From NCBI GenBank assembly GCA_018304425.1, contig JAGVWE010000007.1:1-64000 (forward strand): DNA of 64,000 bases, given 5' to 3'. The stretch comes from Candidatus Iainarchaeum sp. (GTDB taxonomy: Archaea; Iainarchaeota; Iainarchaeia; Iainarchaeales; UBA10219). The notes under the pieces were generated by a model. The model was not told where the DNA came from. It was given only the letters and a program-made list of their open reading frames with translations, and ran no database searches. Positions within the stretch are counted from its first letter, which is position 1. Every line of letters begins with the position of its first letter. Both the position numbers and the translations under genes were made by a program. Shown here piece by piece: positions 23,682 through 31,461 of this stretch.

Positions 23682-24164
23682 TTAGCCTCCGAACATGGCT
23701 TCCAAGAGGGAGCCATGGCGGCGGATGTTCTGGGTGTCCTGTTCGGCGATGGCCTTGCGGAGGTTCCGCACGGTGTTCACTTCGCTGCCCATGCCCTTGG
23801 CACTGAAGCCTTCTTCGAGCCGTGCAAGGGCTTGCTGTAAGCCCTGCTCGGTGTTCCCGGCTTCGAGTTCGGCCTTGGCCTCGCGGTAGGATTGGACGAG
23901 CCCGGGGTCCGTTATTTTTTCGCCGTCAAAATCGGTGGAGGGTTCCCCGAAGCTGGTCAACGGGTTTTGTTCGCCTGCCGGTGGGGCGCCCATGCTTTTC
24001 TCGAGCTGGCCCGAGCCAATCAAGCCGGGCAGGCCGGCTTCGCCGAGTTTGCTGGCCGCGCTCGAAATCGTTATCACGCCGAAGAGGGCGGCGGCGAAGA
24101 AGGCAATCAGCAGCAGGTCGCGGAGGATGGCAACAACATCCCGGACGGCGGAGAGCAGGCCCAT
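23682..24164 (-). CDS. small membrane protein with a soluble helical domain
   Basis: The 160-residue protein has one N-terminal membrane span (ILRDLLLIAFFAAALFGVITI, about 13-33), a Gly/Pro linker and a helical C-terminal domain of about 75 residues (LVQSYREAKAELEAGNTEQG, then LEEGFSAKGMGSEVNTVRNL) that could fold as a TPR-like bundle. No family is known to me. It starts three bases after the stop of the upstream membrane-protein gene, so the two are co-transcribed. Confidence 0.6.
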   Translation of the reverse strand: MGLLSAVRDVVAILRDLLLIAFFAAALFGVITISSAASKLGEAGLPGLIGSGQLEKSMGAPPAGEQNPLTSFGEPSTDFDGEKITDPGLVQSYREAKAELEAGNTEQGLQQALARLEEGFSAKGMGSEVNTVRNLRKAIAEQDTQNIRRHGSLLEAMFGG

Positions 24165-24167
24165 GCC

Positions 24168-24542
24168 CTATTCCTCGCGGTGCGGGAACTTGTGGGCCCT
24201 GGTCTTCTTGGCTTTTTTGGCGGTCGCGAGGGAAAACACGTGGTCGAGGATGCAGGCGACCAGGTACCACAATCCGAGGTTGGCCGCGAAGTTGAAGTCG
24301 TAGAAGTAATTGTAGCGGGTTTCGCCGCGGACCAAAATTTTGTAGGTTTCCAGGGGGAAGCCCACATGCCGCCGGAGTTCGCCGGTATACCTGCAGTTGG
24401 TTTCGGCGCCTGACTCGCTGGTCACGCACTGGTATTCGAGGGTGTTGACGTTGTCGCTCCACCGGATGAGGAAGACGATGATGAGTGCCACGTAAATCAG
24501 GAGCTTGCGGCTGCGTGGGTAAAGGAATTCGACTTCATCCAT
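24168..24542 (-). CDS. two-span membrane protein
   Basis: The 124-residue product has spans at about 14-28 (LLIYVALIIVFLIRW) and about 86-104 (FAANLGLWYLVACILDHVF), with a short external loop holding two cysteines (YQCVTSESGAETNCRY) that may form a disulfide. The C-terminus is basic and cytosolic. It is the first gene of a three-gene run ending in the methyltransferase. Function is unknown. Confidence 0.6.
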   Translation of the reverse strand: MDEVEFLYPRSRKLLIYVALIIVFLIRWSDNVNTLEYQCVTSESGAETNCRYTGELRRHVGFPLETYKILVRGETRYNYFYDFNFAANLGLWYLVACILDHVFSLATAKKAKKTRAHKFPHREE

Positions 24543-24658
24543 GGAAATCGTATACCATTAGCGCTCTACCCTTTTTAACCCTTACCCCCGGAAACACCGT
24601 AAAATGCCGCAAATCGTTCTATAACCGTACTAAACTGCGGGCATTGTACCAAAATTGA

Positions 24659-24785
24659 TTTATAAGGGGCCGGCAGCATAGGGTATTGAACGGCAAGATT
24701 CACCAACCGTTCAAACCCCTCGCATTAAGTCGTCGAAAAGGGATTGAGGTGGGGCCCTGAAGGGCATTCAATCCCTTTTTCTATT
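24659..24785 (+). promoter_or_regulatory. TATA box and structured leader, or small RNA, ending in a terminator-like hairpin
   Basis: TTTATAAG (24659-24666) predicts transcription from about 24686. The RNA would form a first hairpin with 7-bp arms (24687-24693 and 24707-24713). A second hairpin has perfect 12-bp arms (24736-24747 and 24768-24779), an inner GCCC/GGGC stem with a TGAA loop, and the run CCTTTTTCTATTTTT after it. The ribosome-binding site of the next gene follows about 25 bases later. It is either an independent RNA of about 100 nt or an attenuator-like leader. Confidence 0.45.
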
Positions 24786-24818
24786 TTTCTTCGCTCTGCA
24801 TTGAATGGAGGTAAGAAT

Positions 24819-25139
24819 TTGCCTGAATCAATCGTTCATCCATGGGATGCCCTGCGGGAAGTCAGTGACGTCGCGGCCCAAAACGACGCTTTCACGCGCT
24901 TCCTGGTGTTGCTGCTCTCGGCCGCCATCCTGTTCATCGCGGTCAAAGCCTATCAGAAGAACAAGTCCGAGCGCCTCAAGTTCGTCACGCTTGCCTTCGC
25001 CTTGTTCGCGGTCAAGTGGGGGTTGAAGGTGCTGGACCTCTTCGTGAGCCCGGGCAACTTTTTCAATGACGCCAGCGAAAACGTGTTCGAGTTGTTGATT
25101 CTGGGCTCGCTTTTCACGGCGCTCTTCCGGAAAGAATGA
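24819..25139 (+). CDS. three-span membrane protein upstream of a regulator
   Basis: GGAGGT at 24807-24812 lies six bases before a TTG, which I take as the start. Upstream ATGs in frame would sit inside the hairpin leader. The 106-residue protein has three hydrophobic segments: FLVLLLSAAILFIAVKAY, FVTLAFALFAVKWGLKVL and FELLILGSLFTALF. It has no cysteines and no charged residues buried in the spans. The double winged-helix regulator gene follows 23 bp later. Pairs of a small membrane protein and a winged-helix protein are common in archaea and may act as sensor and regulator. Confidence 0.6.
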   Translation: MPESIVHPWDALREVSDVAAQNDAFTRFLVLLLSAAILFIAVKAYQKNKSERLKFVTLAFALFAVKWGLKVLDLFVSPGNFFNDASENVFELLILGSLFTALFRKE

Positions 25140-25162
25140 TGCGTTGGTGCGTGGGTGCCTGA

Positions 25163-25699
25163 ATGGATGACGCCGAGCAAGCCCTGGAGTTGAACGTCCG
25201 GAACCGCTTATACGACGCCGTCAACGAGAGCCCGGGCCTGCACTTCCGGGAACTCCAGAGGCGAACCGGCATCGCGGTCGGCAGCCTCCAATACCACCTG
25301 GACTTCCTGGAACGCGTGCACCTGGTGCGGAAAGTAAGGGAAGGCAAGTTCACCCGCTATTACTCGGTGCGCGGCGAACAGTTGGGGGAAGGGCAGCGCG
25401 TCATGTCCCTCATCAGGCAGGACAGCATCCGCCGCATCGTGTTGTTCCTCCTGCACCCGAGGCCCCGGCAAGCCAATAACCTCGAGATCAGCCGGGGCAT
25501 CGGGTTGAGCCCTTCCACGGTCTCCTGGCACCTCCAGAAAATGCTGGAAGCCAACCTGGCCCTCAAAGAGCAAAGGGGCAGGGAAGCCTTTTTCTCGCTT
25601 GCCAACCCCGTGCAGGTGGCCCAGCTCCTCGTCCAGCACCGGAAGTCCTTCTTGGACGAACTCGTGGACAACTTCGCCGAAGTATGGCAACAGATTTAG
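25163..25699 (+). CDS. transcriptional regulator with two winged-helix domains
   Basis: The 178-residue protein contains two ArsR-like winged helices. The first runs from about 8 to 75 (ESPGLHFRELQRRTGIAVGS, LQYHLDFLERVHLVRKV, then wing FTRYYSV). The second runs from about 90 to 150 (SIRRIVLFLLHPRPRQANNL, LSPSTVSWHLQKMLEANLAL). It has no metal-binding Cys set. It probably regulates the adjacent membrane-protein gene or surface functions. Confidence 0.8.
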   Translation: MDDAEQALELNVRNRLYDAVNESPGLHFRELQRRTGIAVGSLQYHLDFLERVHLVRKVREGKFTRYYSVRGEQLGEGQRVMSLIRQDSIRRIVLFLLHPRPRQANNLEISRGIGLSPSTVSWHLQKMLEANLALKEQRGREAFFSLANPVQVAQLLVQHRKSFLDELVDNFAEVWQQI

Positions 25700-25709
25700 G
25701 GGGAAAGGA

Positions 25710-26621
25710 ATGCCAGCCCCTTTTCTGCCGGAAGCCTTCGTGGAAAAGTTCACGCGCTTGCTGGGCAGCGAAGCCGAAGAATTCTTCGCGTACTCCCGGC
25801 GAAAGCTGGGCAAGAGTTTCCGCGTGAACCCCTTGAAGGCAGTCATGCCTGCCGTGCAAGCCTCGCTGGAACGACAGGGCTTCGGGCTCGAGCCGCTCTC
25901 CTTTTCCCCGGAAGCGTTCCGGGTGCCGGGGGAAAACATTGAGCTTGGCAAGACTCCGGAGTATGCCCTGGGCTCGATTGCCGTGCAGGAAGCGAGTTCC
26001 ATGGTTCCAGCGCTCGTCCTGGCCCCGCAGCCCGGCCAACTCGTGCTGGACGCCTGTGCCGCGCCGGGCAGCAAGACCTCGCAAATGGCGGCGCTCATGG
26101 AGAACCAGGGCGGCATCCTGGCCTTGGACGTCAACCGGGAACGCGTGAAGTCCTTGAAGTTCACCCTGGGCCGGCTGGGCGTGGCGAATACCGTGGTTGC
26201 CTTGAACGATGCCACTAAAACCGCGTTTCCCGCCTTGTTTGACCGGGTTTTACTGGATGCCCCGTGCTCGTCCGAGGGCCTGGTCCGCAAGCGCCTGGAT
26301 GCCTTAAAGGGCTGGAGCCCCCGCCTCGTGGAATACAAGGCCAGGCTCCAAAAAAAGCTCATCCTGAAAGCCTTTGACGCGTTAAAGGAGGGCGGGCAAC
26401 TGGTTTACTCGACGTGCACGCTTTCCCCAGAGGAAAACGAGGAAGTGGTGCAGTTCCTACTCGCCGAGCGGCCCGCGGCCGGGTTGTTGTCGGTGAGGCT
26501 TCCCGGGTTCCGGTTTCGTCCCGGCCTCTTGGAGGGCCTGGAGGCGTGCGCGCGCGTCTTGCCCCAGGACAACGACTCGGAAGCCTTTTTCGTGGCGCGC
26601 CTCGGGAAGGGAAAAGCATGA
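25710..26621 (+). CDS. RNA cytosine-C5 methyltransferase, NSUN/RsmB family
   Basis: GGGGGAAAGG precedes the ATG at 25710. The 303-residue enzyme has the RNA m5C methyltransferase signatures: LDACAAPGSKTSQ (SAM motif I, about 111-123), LLDAPCSSEG with the Pro-Cys of motif IV (about 182-191) and YSTCTLSPEENE with the catalytic Thr-Cys of motif VI (about 236-247). The two conserved cysteines identify m5C rather than m5U methylation. The substrate is tRNA or rRNA. It lacks the PUA domain usual for archaeal members, but the next gene overlaps its stop and may supply an RNA-binding partner. Confidence 0.88.
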   Translation: MPAPFLPEAFVEKFTRLLGSEAEEFFAYSRRKLGKSFRVNPLKAVMPAVQASLERQGFGLEPLSFSPEAFRVPGENIELGKTPEYALGSIAVQEASSMVPALVLAPQPGQLVLDACAAPGSKTSQMAALMENQGGILALDVNRERVKSLKFTLGRLGVANTVVALNDATKTAFPALFDRVLLDAPCSSEGLVRKRLDALKGWSPRLVEYKARLQKKLILKAFDALKEGGQLVYSTCTLSPEENEEVVQFLLAERPAAGLLSVRLPGFRFRPGLLEGLEACARVLPQDNDSEAFFVARLGKGKA

Positions 26622-26908
26622 CCTTTGAACCCGTGTCGGACGCCGAAGCCCGTCGGCTGGTGAATGCCTTGGCCCAACAATTCGGCGAAGGCATGCGCGG
26701 GTTCTTCGAGGGAAAAGTGTTTTTCGCGCGCGGCAACCACGCGTGGCTCGCGACTAGGGAATGCATGGAACTTATTCGGTCCTGCCGCGGCGTGAACGTC
26801 CAACAGCCGGGGTTGCTGGCGTTGGTGGACGTGAAGGCGTGCACGCCGTCCAGGGAACTCGCCGGCCTGCTGCAGGCCGTTTCACCTGGTTTAGGCAGAT
26901 TTGTTTAA
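26618..26908 (+). CDS. small PUA-like protein coupled to the m5C methyltransferase
   Basis: The 96-residue protein starts at an ATG overlapping the upstream stop. Its sequence, FFEGKVFFARGNHAWLATRECMELI, is reminiscent of the C-terminal pre-PUA/PUA-like region of NOL1/NOP2 and NIP7-type proteins. A detached RNA-binding domain of the methyltransferase is therefore the best guess, based on position as much as sequence. It overlaps the convergent gene by four bases. Confidence 0.5.
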   Translation: MTFEPVSDAEARRLVNALAQQFGEGMRGFFEGKVFFARGNHAWLATRECMELIRSCRGVNVQQPGLLALVDVKACTPSRELAGLLQAVSPGLGRFV

Positions 26909-27768
26909 GCGGATGGGCTCCTTGTTGGATGCCCGGCCTCTTGCGGCCGTGAACCGGTTACCGGGTGCGTGGCGGGCAGCCGGGTCACGCACAGGGATTG
27001 CACGTACAGGTGGCTACTGGGCTGCTCCTGCCATTCATTGCGGAGTTCGGCGTGGAGGCCCTGCGAGGCGAACGCCTGCCTAATGTTGCTGTCGCTCATG
27101 AGTTCGGGGCGAATGACTTCGATGTAGGCGCGTCCGTCAGGTGTCAGTATCTGGTTCAGTAAACCGGCCAGGTACTTGGGGTGCAGGGTCTGCGTTTCGC
27201 CGGCATGGCAGACGACGAAGTGGAATGTTTTGCCTTGTTTCACAAATCTAGAGATGAGCCGCTCAATGCGTCCCACGCGATAATCGTCAAGTTCCTTGAA
27301 TGGATATATGGCCTGCTTTGGGGCCTTGGGAGTCGGGCGGGCCACTCTTTCACGTGGAAGCGGCGGCCTGCGCAGGCCCGTTGCGGTGACCTCCACGGTG
27401 TCTTTGAACAAGGTCTTGATGCCGCGGGCGAGAATTGCGTTTCCGGCGCTGAGCTCGAGCACCCGCACCTGCTCTGTTTCAGGGATTTCGGTCTGCTTTT
27501 TCCCGACTTCGGTTCCAAGGTCGGTTCTGAAGACTTCCACGAATTTCCGCCGGCCGCTGTGCGTGTAATAGGCTAGATTTCGTCTCCCACGTATGCCGAC
27601 CAGGTCCTGCCTGCGCGCCCGCTGGAACATCCGGGCTTCTGACGTCCGGCCGCTGAGCCTTCCGCGTATTTTGATTCCAAGGGTCTTCAGCCGGGTTCGG
27701 GTTCCCTGTGCGGCCCTTTGCAGTGTTTCCATTAAGCGGCGCATAGCTACCCTAGATATGGGCGCCAT
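26905..27768 (-). CDS. degenerate Rossmann-fold methyltransferase-like protein
   Basis: The first 75 residues are basic and helical (RRLMETLQRAAQGTRTRLKT). VRVLELSAGNAILARGIKTL (about 101-120) resembles the SAM-binding motif with a weakened glycine loop. FHFVVCHAGETQTLHPKYLA (about 184-203) and GRAYIEVIRPELMSD follow as in class I methyltransferases. A role in RNA or protein methylation is possible. The start is uncertain, because the AT-rich promoter-like region is only about 10-20 bp upstream of 27768 and Met 9 may be used. Confidence 0.5.
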   Translation of the reverse strand: MAPISRVAMRRLMETLQRAAQGTRTRLKTLGIKIRGRLSGRTSEARMFQRARRQDLVGIRGRRNLAYYTHSGRRKFVEVFRTDLGTEVGKKQTEIPETEQVRVLELSAGNAILARGIKTLFKDTVEVTATGLRRPPLPRERVARPTPKAPKQAIYPFKELDDYRVGRIERLISRFVKQGKTFHFVVCHAGETQTLHPKYLAGLLNQILTPDGRAYIEVIRPELMSDSNIRQAFASQGLHAELRNEWQEQPSSHLYVQSLCVTRLPATHPVTGSRPQEAGHPTRSPSA

Positions 27769-27793
27769 GGAAGAATAAAAGCTTTATGGGGAG

Positions 27794-27868
27794 TGGGCAG
27801 GGGCGGATTTGAACCGCCGACCTCTCCGTTATCAGCGGAGTGCTCCAACCAGACTAAGCTACCCGCCC
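27794..27868 (-). tRNA. tRNA-Ile (GAT anticodon)
   Basis: The minus strand folds as a full cloverleaf. The acceptor stem GGGCGGG pairs with CCTGCCC with one G-U pair. The anticodon arm CTCCGCTGATAACGGAG carries GAT (complement at 27831-27833), the T arm has TTCAAAT, and the discriminator is A at 27794. No intron is present. Confidence 0.93.
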
Positions 27869-27948
27869 AAGGGGCTGACAAGCCGGATTCCACCTAATTC
27901 GGTAGGAAAACCTTTATATGCCTTTTCAGCGCCCTTACTGTAGGCTTT

Positions 27949-28114
27949 AGCCCCATCGTCTAGTGGCCAAGGATACAGGGCTTTGAACCCGCCCTTTTCT
28001 TTCTTTGAAAGAAAGAAAAGTGCAGGGTGCCCAAAAGAAAGAAACGGCTCTTTTGGTGTGCCTTCAATGTGGGGAAGATACCCTGGGACAGGAGTTCGAA
28101 TCTCCTTGGGGCTA
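27949..28114 (+). tRNA. tRNA-Gln (TTG anticodon) with a 93-nt intron
   Basis: The exons are 27949-27986 and 28080-28114. The acceptor stem AGCCCCA/TGGGGCT has seven perfect pairs. The anticodon stem CAGGG/CCCTG encloses CT-TTG-A|A with the intron at the standard position 37/38. The junctions form a canonical bulge-helix-bulge: CTTT (27981-27984) pairs with GAAG (28074-28077), the 3-nt bulges are GA|A and AT|A, and the outer helix is CCC with GGG. The intron also holds a perfect hairpin with 13-bp arms (27994-28006 and 28008-28020). This tRNA would be charged with Glu and converted by GatDE. Confidence 0.92.
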
Positions 28115-28166
28115 TCCGCTCACGCGGCGGATGGGCGCGCATACGTCGGCCCATCTGCGATGGGCC
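28114..28166. repeat. short perfect hairpins after tRNA-Gln
   Basis: ATCCGC/GCGGAT (28114-28119 and 28127-28132) and GGCCCATC/GATGGGCC (28148-28155 and 28159-28166, loop TGC) are perfect inverted repeats directly after the tRNA 3' end. The second, with an 8-bp stem and 3-nt loop, has the same build as the hairpins clustered at 53742-53909. Confidence 0.55.
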
Positions 28167-28189
28167 ATAAATAGTCTCGTGGTGCAACA

Positions 28190-28378
28190 ATGGGTTTCCT
28201 GGATTTCCTGAAAAAAAAGGGCGGGCAACCAGCCGGCGGAGAAGGCCTCGCCGAAGGCAAGTACGCCGAGGCCTGCACGCTCTGTGGGAAAGCCCCCACC
28301 GACAAGAAGTGGATGGCCCAGTTCTTCCACAAGAAATGCTTCCGCAAGATGAAGAAAGCCGGGAAAGGAATGATATAG
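28190..28378 (+). CDS. small zinc-binding protein
   Basis: The 62-residue protein begins MGFLDFLKKKGG and has one metal site: CTLCGK (about 29-34) and HKKCFRKM (about 47-54), that is C-x2-C...H-x2-C. It resembles small archaeal zinc proteins of unknown role. The basic C-terminus suggests contact with nucleic acid. It is an independent gene after tRNA-Gln. Confidence 0.65.
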   Translation: MGFLDFLKKKGGQPAGGEGLAEGKYAEACTLCGKAPTDKKWMAQFFHKKCFRKMKKAGKGMI

Positions 28379-28414
28379 CGCAGCGTTGCGAATGAAAAAC
28401 AAGATGGGCAAAAA

Positions 28415-29032
28415 ATGACGCACGATGCAAGAAAGCACTGGGAGAGTATTTATCAAGCGAAAAAATCCGATGAATTGAGTTGGCATCAGGAGAAACCCGA
28501 AACATCGCTTAAGTTGATTGTTGAAACCGGGTTGGGAAGGGATGCCGGCATAATCGACGTGGGGGCAGGAGACTCAAAGCTGGTGGACAATCTTCTTGAC
28601 CTCGGTTTTAAGAACATAACCGTCTTGGATGTTTCCCCAACTGCATTGGAGCGGGCGAAGAAAAGGCTAGGAAGCAGGGCGGTCAGCGTTAAATGGGTGG
28701 CCTCTGATTTGAGGGAATTTGAAACAGGCGATAGCTACGACCTTTGGCATGATAGAGCAGTTCTCCATTTCTTGACCAACGAAGAAGACATTAATCGCTA
28801 TGTGGAAGTCGTGAGACGGGTCTTGAAACCAGGGGGTTACTTGATTGTCTCGGCCTTCTCATGGAGGGGGCCAACGAGGTGCAGTGGGCTGGACACACGG
28901 CAATACTCCGAGGCCTCCATGGAAAAGTTGTTCAACGATTTTGAGCGCATAAAAAGCTTTGAAGAGGAGCATGTAACCCCCTGGGGGGCCGGCCAGATTT
29001 TCCTTTGGAGCGTGTTCAGGAAAAAGGGATGA
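28415..29032 (+). CDS. class I SAM-dependent methyltransferase
   Basis: The 205-residue protein has SAM motif I IIDVGAGDSKLVDNLL (about 46-61), the acidic end of strand 2 (VLDVSPTALERAKKRLG) and motif IV YDLWHDRAVLHFL (about 109-121). The N-terminal HWESIYQAKKSDELSWHQ is typical of a group of small-molecule methyltransferases related to thiopurine and tellurite-resistance enzymes. Its composition is AT-richer than the neighbours, hinting at transfer. The substrate is unknown. Confidence 0.85.
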   Translation: MTHDARKHWESIYQAKKSDELSWHQEKPETSLKLIVETGLGRDAGIIDVGAGDSKLVDNLLDLGFKNITVLDVSPTALERAKKRLGSRAVSVKWVASDLREFETGDSYDLWHDRAVLHFLTNEEDINRYVEVVRRVLKPGGYLIVSAFSWRGPTRCSGLDTRQYSEASMEKLFNDFERIKSFEEEHVTPWGAGQIFLWSVFRKKG

Positions 29033-29114
29033 AACCGGATGGAGGGCGTCAATAGGGTGACTGAACCGAGCCGGCAAGGGAATGATTTAAATAGTGGGAA
29101 AGGCTAATTCTTTT

Positions 29115-29732
29115 GTGACCCGGAAACCGAAGACGCCGAGGCGTGCCGCGTTCGTTCTAAGCAACAAGACCAAGCGCTTGCCGTTGCCGGTTTTCACGCC
29201 ACACGAATTAGAGCACCGGATAAAGTTGCAGAAGCTTTTGAGCCCAGTCCAGTTATCGGAGCTCCGCACGCTTCCCGTGACGGTTTCCACCAACGTGTTT
29301 CGTCACGCGCTGCCCACCCTGGAACGAGTGCTTCAAACCCATGGAATGAGCGAAGCCCAGATTCGGGCCGCCGTGCAAGCCGCGCCCTGGGATGCCTTGC
29401 GGCGGATGGGCGGCCGGCATGAGCTCGTGGAAGGCAACCTGACCGGCTTGCTGGCTATTCGTCGTCTCCTCAACGGCCAGGCGTTCCCGGACTTCATCCG
29501 GTTCGCGGCGGCCTCCCCCGGTAGCATTTCTTCCCTCGTAACAGTCATTGAAGCGCATAGGGAAAGGGTTTCGCTGGACGAAGCAAAGGCCCTCCTTGTG
29601 GCCGATTACACGGATGTAGCGAGCATGGAACGCGGGCTTGGGTTGCTCCGGCAGCGGGCCGCTGAAAGAGCCGCGAAGCAACGGGAAAGCCGCGGCCCCA
29701 GTCAGCCGCGCATGTTCCGCGCGCACGCCTGA
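29115..29732 (+). CDS. hypothetical helical protein
   Basis: The TATA-like GATTTAAATAG (29084-29094) lies about 25 bp before a GTG at 29115, so I prefer that leaderless start to the GTG at 29094. The product (205 residues) is basic at the N-terminus (TRKPKTPRRAAFVLSNKTKR) and helical afterwards, with repeated units that might form an alpha solenoid (VFRHALPTLERVLQTHG; LVEGNLTGLLAIRRLLNGQA). No membrane span or catalytic motif is visible. Confidence 0.5.
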   Translation: MTRKPKTPRRAAFVLSNKTKRLPLPVFTPHELEHRIKLQKLLSPVQLSELRTLPVTVSTNVFRHALPTLERVLQTHGMSEAQIRAAVQAAPWDALRRMGGRHELVEGNLTGLLAIRRLLNGQAFPDFIRFAAASPGSISSLVTVIEAHRERVSLDEAKALLVADYTDVASMERGLGLLRQRAAERAAKQRESRGPSQPRMFRAHA

Positions 29733-29748
29733 TTTCTCCGGGCTTTCC

Positions 29749-31107
29749 TCAGCCCAACAACGCAATCTGCACGTCCATGACATTGGTCTTCGTGTAGCCC
29801 GTCATCACGAGGTCCCCGAGTTTCGCGAAGAAGGCGTGCGAGTCGTTGTCGTCCAGGAACTTTTTCCAGTCCAGGCCCAGCGCATGGGCGCGGGCCAGCG
29901 TGGAAGTCGTGGCAATCGCTCCGGCCGCGTCGCTGGTTCCGTCGATGCCGTCGGTTCCAATCGAGCACAGCAAGGCGTTTTCGAGTTCACTCAATTCCTC
30001 GCAGCCGCCCAACACGAGTTCCAGGTTCCGCCCACCCCTGCCCTTTCCCTTCACCTTCACCGTGGTCTCGCCGGCCGCCAACAAGGCCAGCGGCCGGAAC
30101 TTGTGCTGCCGGGCGGCCAGCTTCAACCCGCTGGCCAGCTTCCAGCCCGCGTTCCGCGCTTCGCCGGCCAGTTTGTCGCTGAAGACCAGGCAGTGGATGC
30201 CGAGCTCGGAAGCCCGTTTCTTCAAGGCATTCAAGGCCACGGCGTTGTTCAGGATGACCAGGTTGTGCACGCTCCGGAAGCACTTGTCCTTTTTCTTGGG
30301 CGTGTCCCCGGTTTTTTTCCGGATGCCCTCCACCAGGTGCCGCTTGGCCGTGGCCGGACAGTTGTCCCACAAGCCATGGTTTTTGAGGACCAGGACAGCC
30401 GAGGCAAACGTGCATTCATCGGGGGCCGTGGGGCCGGAAGCGATGACGTCCAACGCGTCCCCGATGACGTCGGAGACGAGGAGGCACAGCAGGGTGGCCG
30501 GGGCCGCGGCCTTCGCCAATTGGCCGCCCTTCACCCTGGAAAGGTGCTTGCGCACGCAATTGAGTTCCCGGATGTTCGCCCCCGCTTTCAGCAGCCGGGA
30601 GGTGAGTTCCTGTTCGTCTTTCAGGGACACGCCTTCCGCCGGCAACGGGAGCAGGGCGCTGCCTCCCCCCGAGACCAGGCAGAGGATGAGGTCCTTTTCG
30701 CCCGCGCTTTTGGCGAGGTCGAAGATTTTTTTCGCGCCCTCGACCCCTCGCTGGTCCGGAAGCGGGTGCGCGGCCACGTTGACCTCGATTTTTTTGGTGG
30801 GCACGGCTTCCACCGTGTTCACGACGCCGCCGGAAATCCAGTCCCCCAGGACTTCCTCGACTACCAGGGCCATCAAGCCCGAGGCCTTGCCGAAGCCGAT
30901 GACGTACACGTGTTCGAAGGCCTTGAGGTCGAAGGACTTGTTGCGGACGCGCAACCGCGAGCCGCTGAGCTTCAGTTCCCGGTGCAGGGCCCGTTTCACG
31001 TCGATTTCCTCGAACACGGCTTCCAGGAGTTCCAGGCACTGGCCGCGCAGCCTTGCCTCGGAACTCTCGCCCTTGACCAGTCCGGCGGCGTTTTCAATCA
31101 GCGGCAT
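29749..31107 (-). CDS. glycerate 2-kinase (MOFRL/DUF4147 family)
   Basis: The 452-residue protein matches the GckA-type glycerate kinase. VYVIGFGKASGLMALVVEE (about 67-85) is the nucleotide-domain start, LVSGGGSALLPLPAEGVSL (about 143-161) the substrate loop, LLVSDVIGDALDVIASGPT (about 215-233) the Asp-rich motif, and SIGTDGIDGTSDAAGA (about 388-403) belongs to the C-terminal MOFRL domain. It phosphorylates D-glycerate to 2-phosphoglycerate, feeding lower glycolysis. It starts one base after the cupin gene stop on the same strand. Confidence 0.9.
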   Translation of the reverse strand: MPLIENAAGLVKGESSEARLRGQCLELLEAVFEEIDVKRALHRELKLSGSRLRVRNKSFDLKAFEHVYVIGFGKASGLMALVVEEVLGDWISGGVVNTVEAVPTKKIEVNVAAHPLPDQRGVEGAKKIFDLAKSAGEKDLILCLVSGGGSALLPLPAEGVSLKDEQELTSRLLKAGANIRELNCVRKHLSRVKGGQLAKAAAPATLLCLLVSDVIGDALDVIASGPTAPDECTFASAVLVLKNHGLWDNCPATAKRHLVEGIRKKTGDTPKKKDKCFRSVHNLVILNNAVALNALKKRASELGIHCLVFSDKLAGEARNAGWKLASGLKLAARQHKFRPLALLAAGETTVKVKGKGRGGRNLELVLGGCEELSELENALLCSIGTDGIDGTSDAAGAIATTSTLARAHALGLDWKKFLDDNDSHAFFAKLGDLVMTGYTKTNVMDVQIALLG

Positions 31108-31461
31108 TCATTTTCGCCCATAGCGGTCGGAAAACCGTTTTTCATCGTGTTCCAGGAACTTCCCAAAGGAAACCTCCAACACGCGTACGGGGTTTTTGCC
31201 GGCACTCAACCGGTGCCTTTGGCCGCGCCGGATGAACACCTGCTTTCCCCTGGCGGCCCGCATTTTCCTGCCATTCACCTGGATGGTGCCCTGCCCGTCC
31301 AAGACCACCCAGTACTCGTCGCGCCTGCGATGCGATTGCAGGGAAAGCGCTTGCCCGGGCTTCACGGAAATGATTTTGACCGTGCACTCCACGTTCAAGG
31401 CCAGGAGCTCGAATTTCCCCCAAGGCCGTTGAACGGTTTTGACGCGTGGCTTGCCTTTCAT
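31108..31461 (-). CDS. cupin, mannose-6-phosphate isomerase type II C-terminal-like
   Basis: The start at 31461 overlaps the stop of the NnrD gene by one base. A start five codons upstream (31476) is less likely. The 117-residue protein has RPWGKFELL near the N-terminus and the cupin metal site SLQSHRRRDEYWVVLDG (about 42-58), with the second motif IRRGQRHRLSAG (about 77-88). These match the stand-alone isomerase/cupin domain of the ManC family. It may interconvert hexose phosphates or bind a sugar. Confidence 0.75.
   Translation of the reverse strand: MKGKPRVKTVQRPWGKFELLALNVECTVKIISVKPGQALSLQSHRRRDEYWVVLDGQGTIQVNGRKMRAARGKQVFIRRGQRHRLSAGKNPVRVLEVSFGKFLEHDEKRFSDRYGRK

Noticed and set aside
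28005..28211. Open frame through the tRNA-Gln intron, possible intron-encoded protein
   Set aside because: It runs through the tRNA exon and hairpins and has no endonuclease motif. The intron is far too short for a homing endonuclease.
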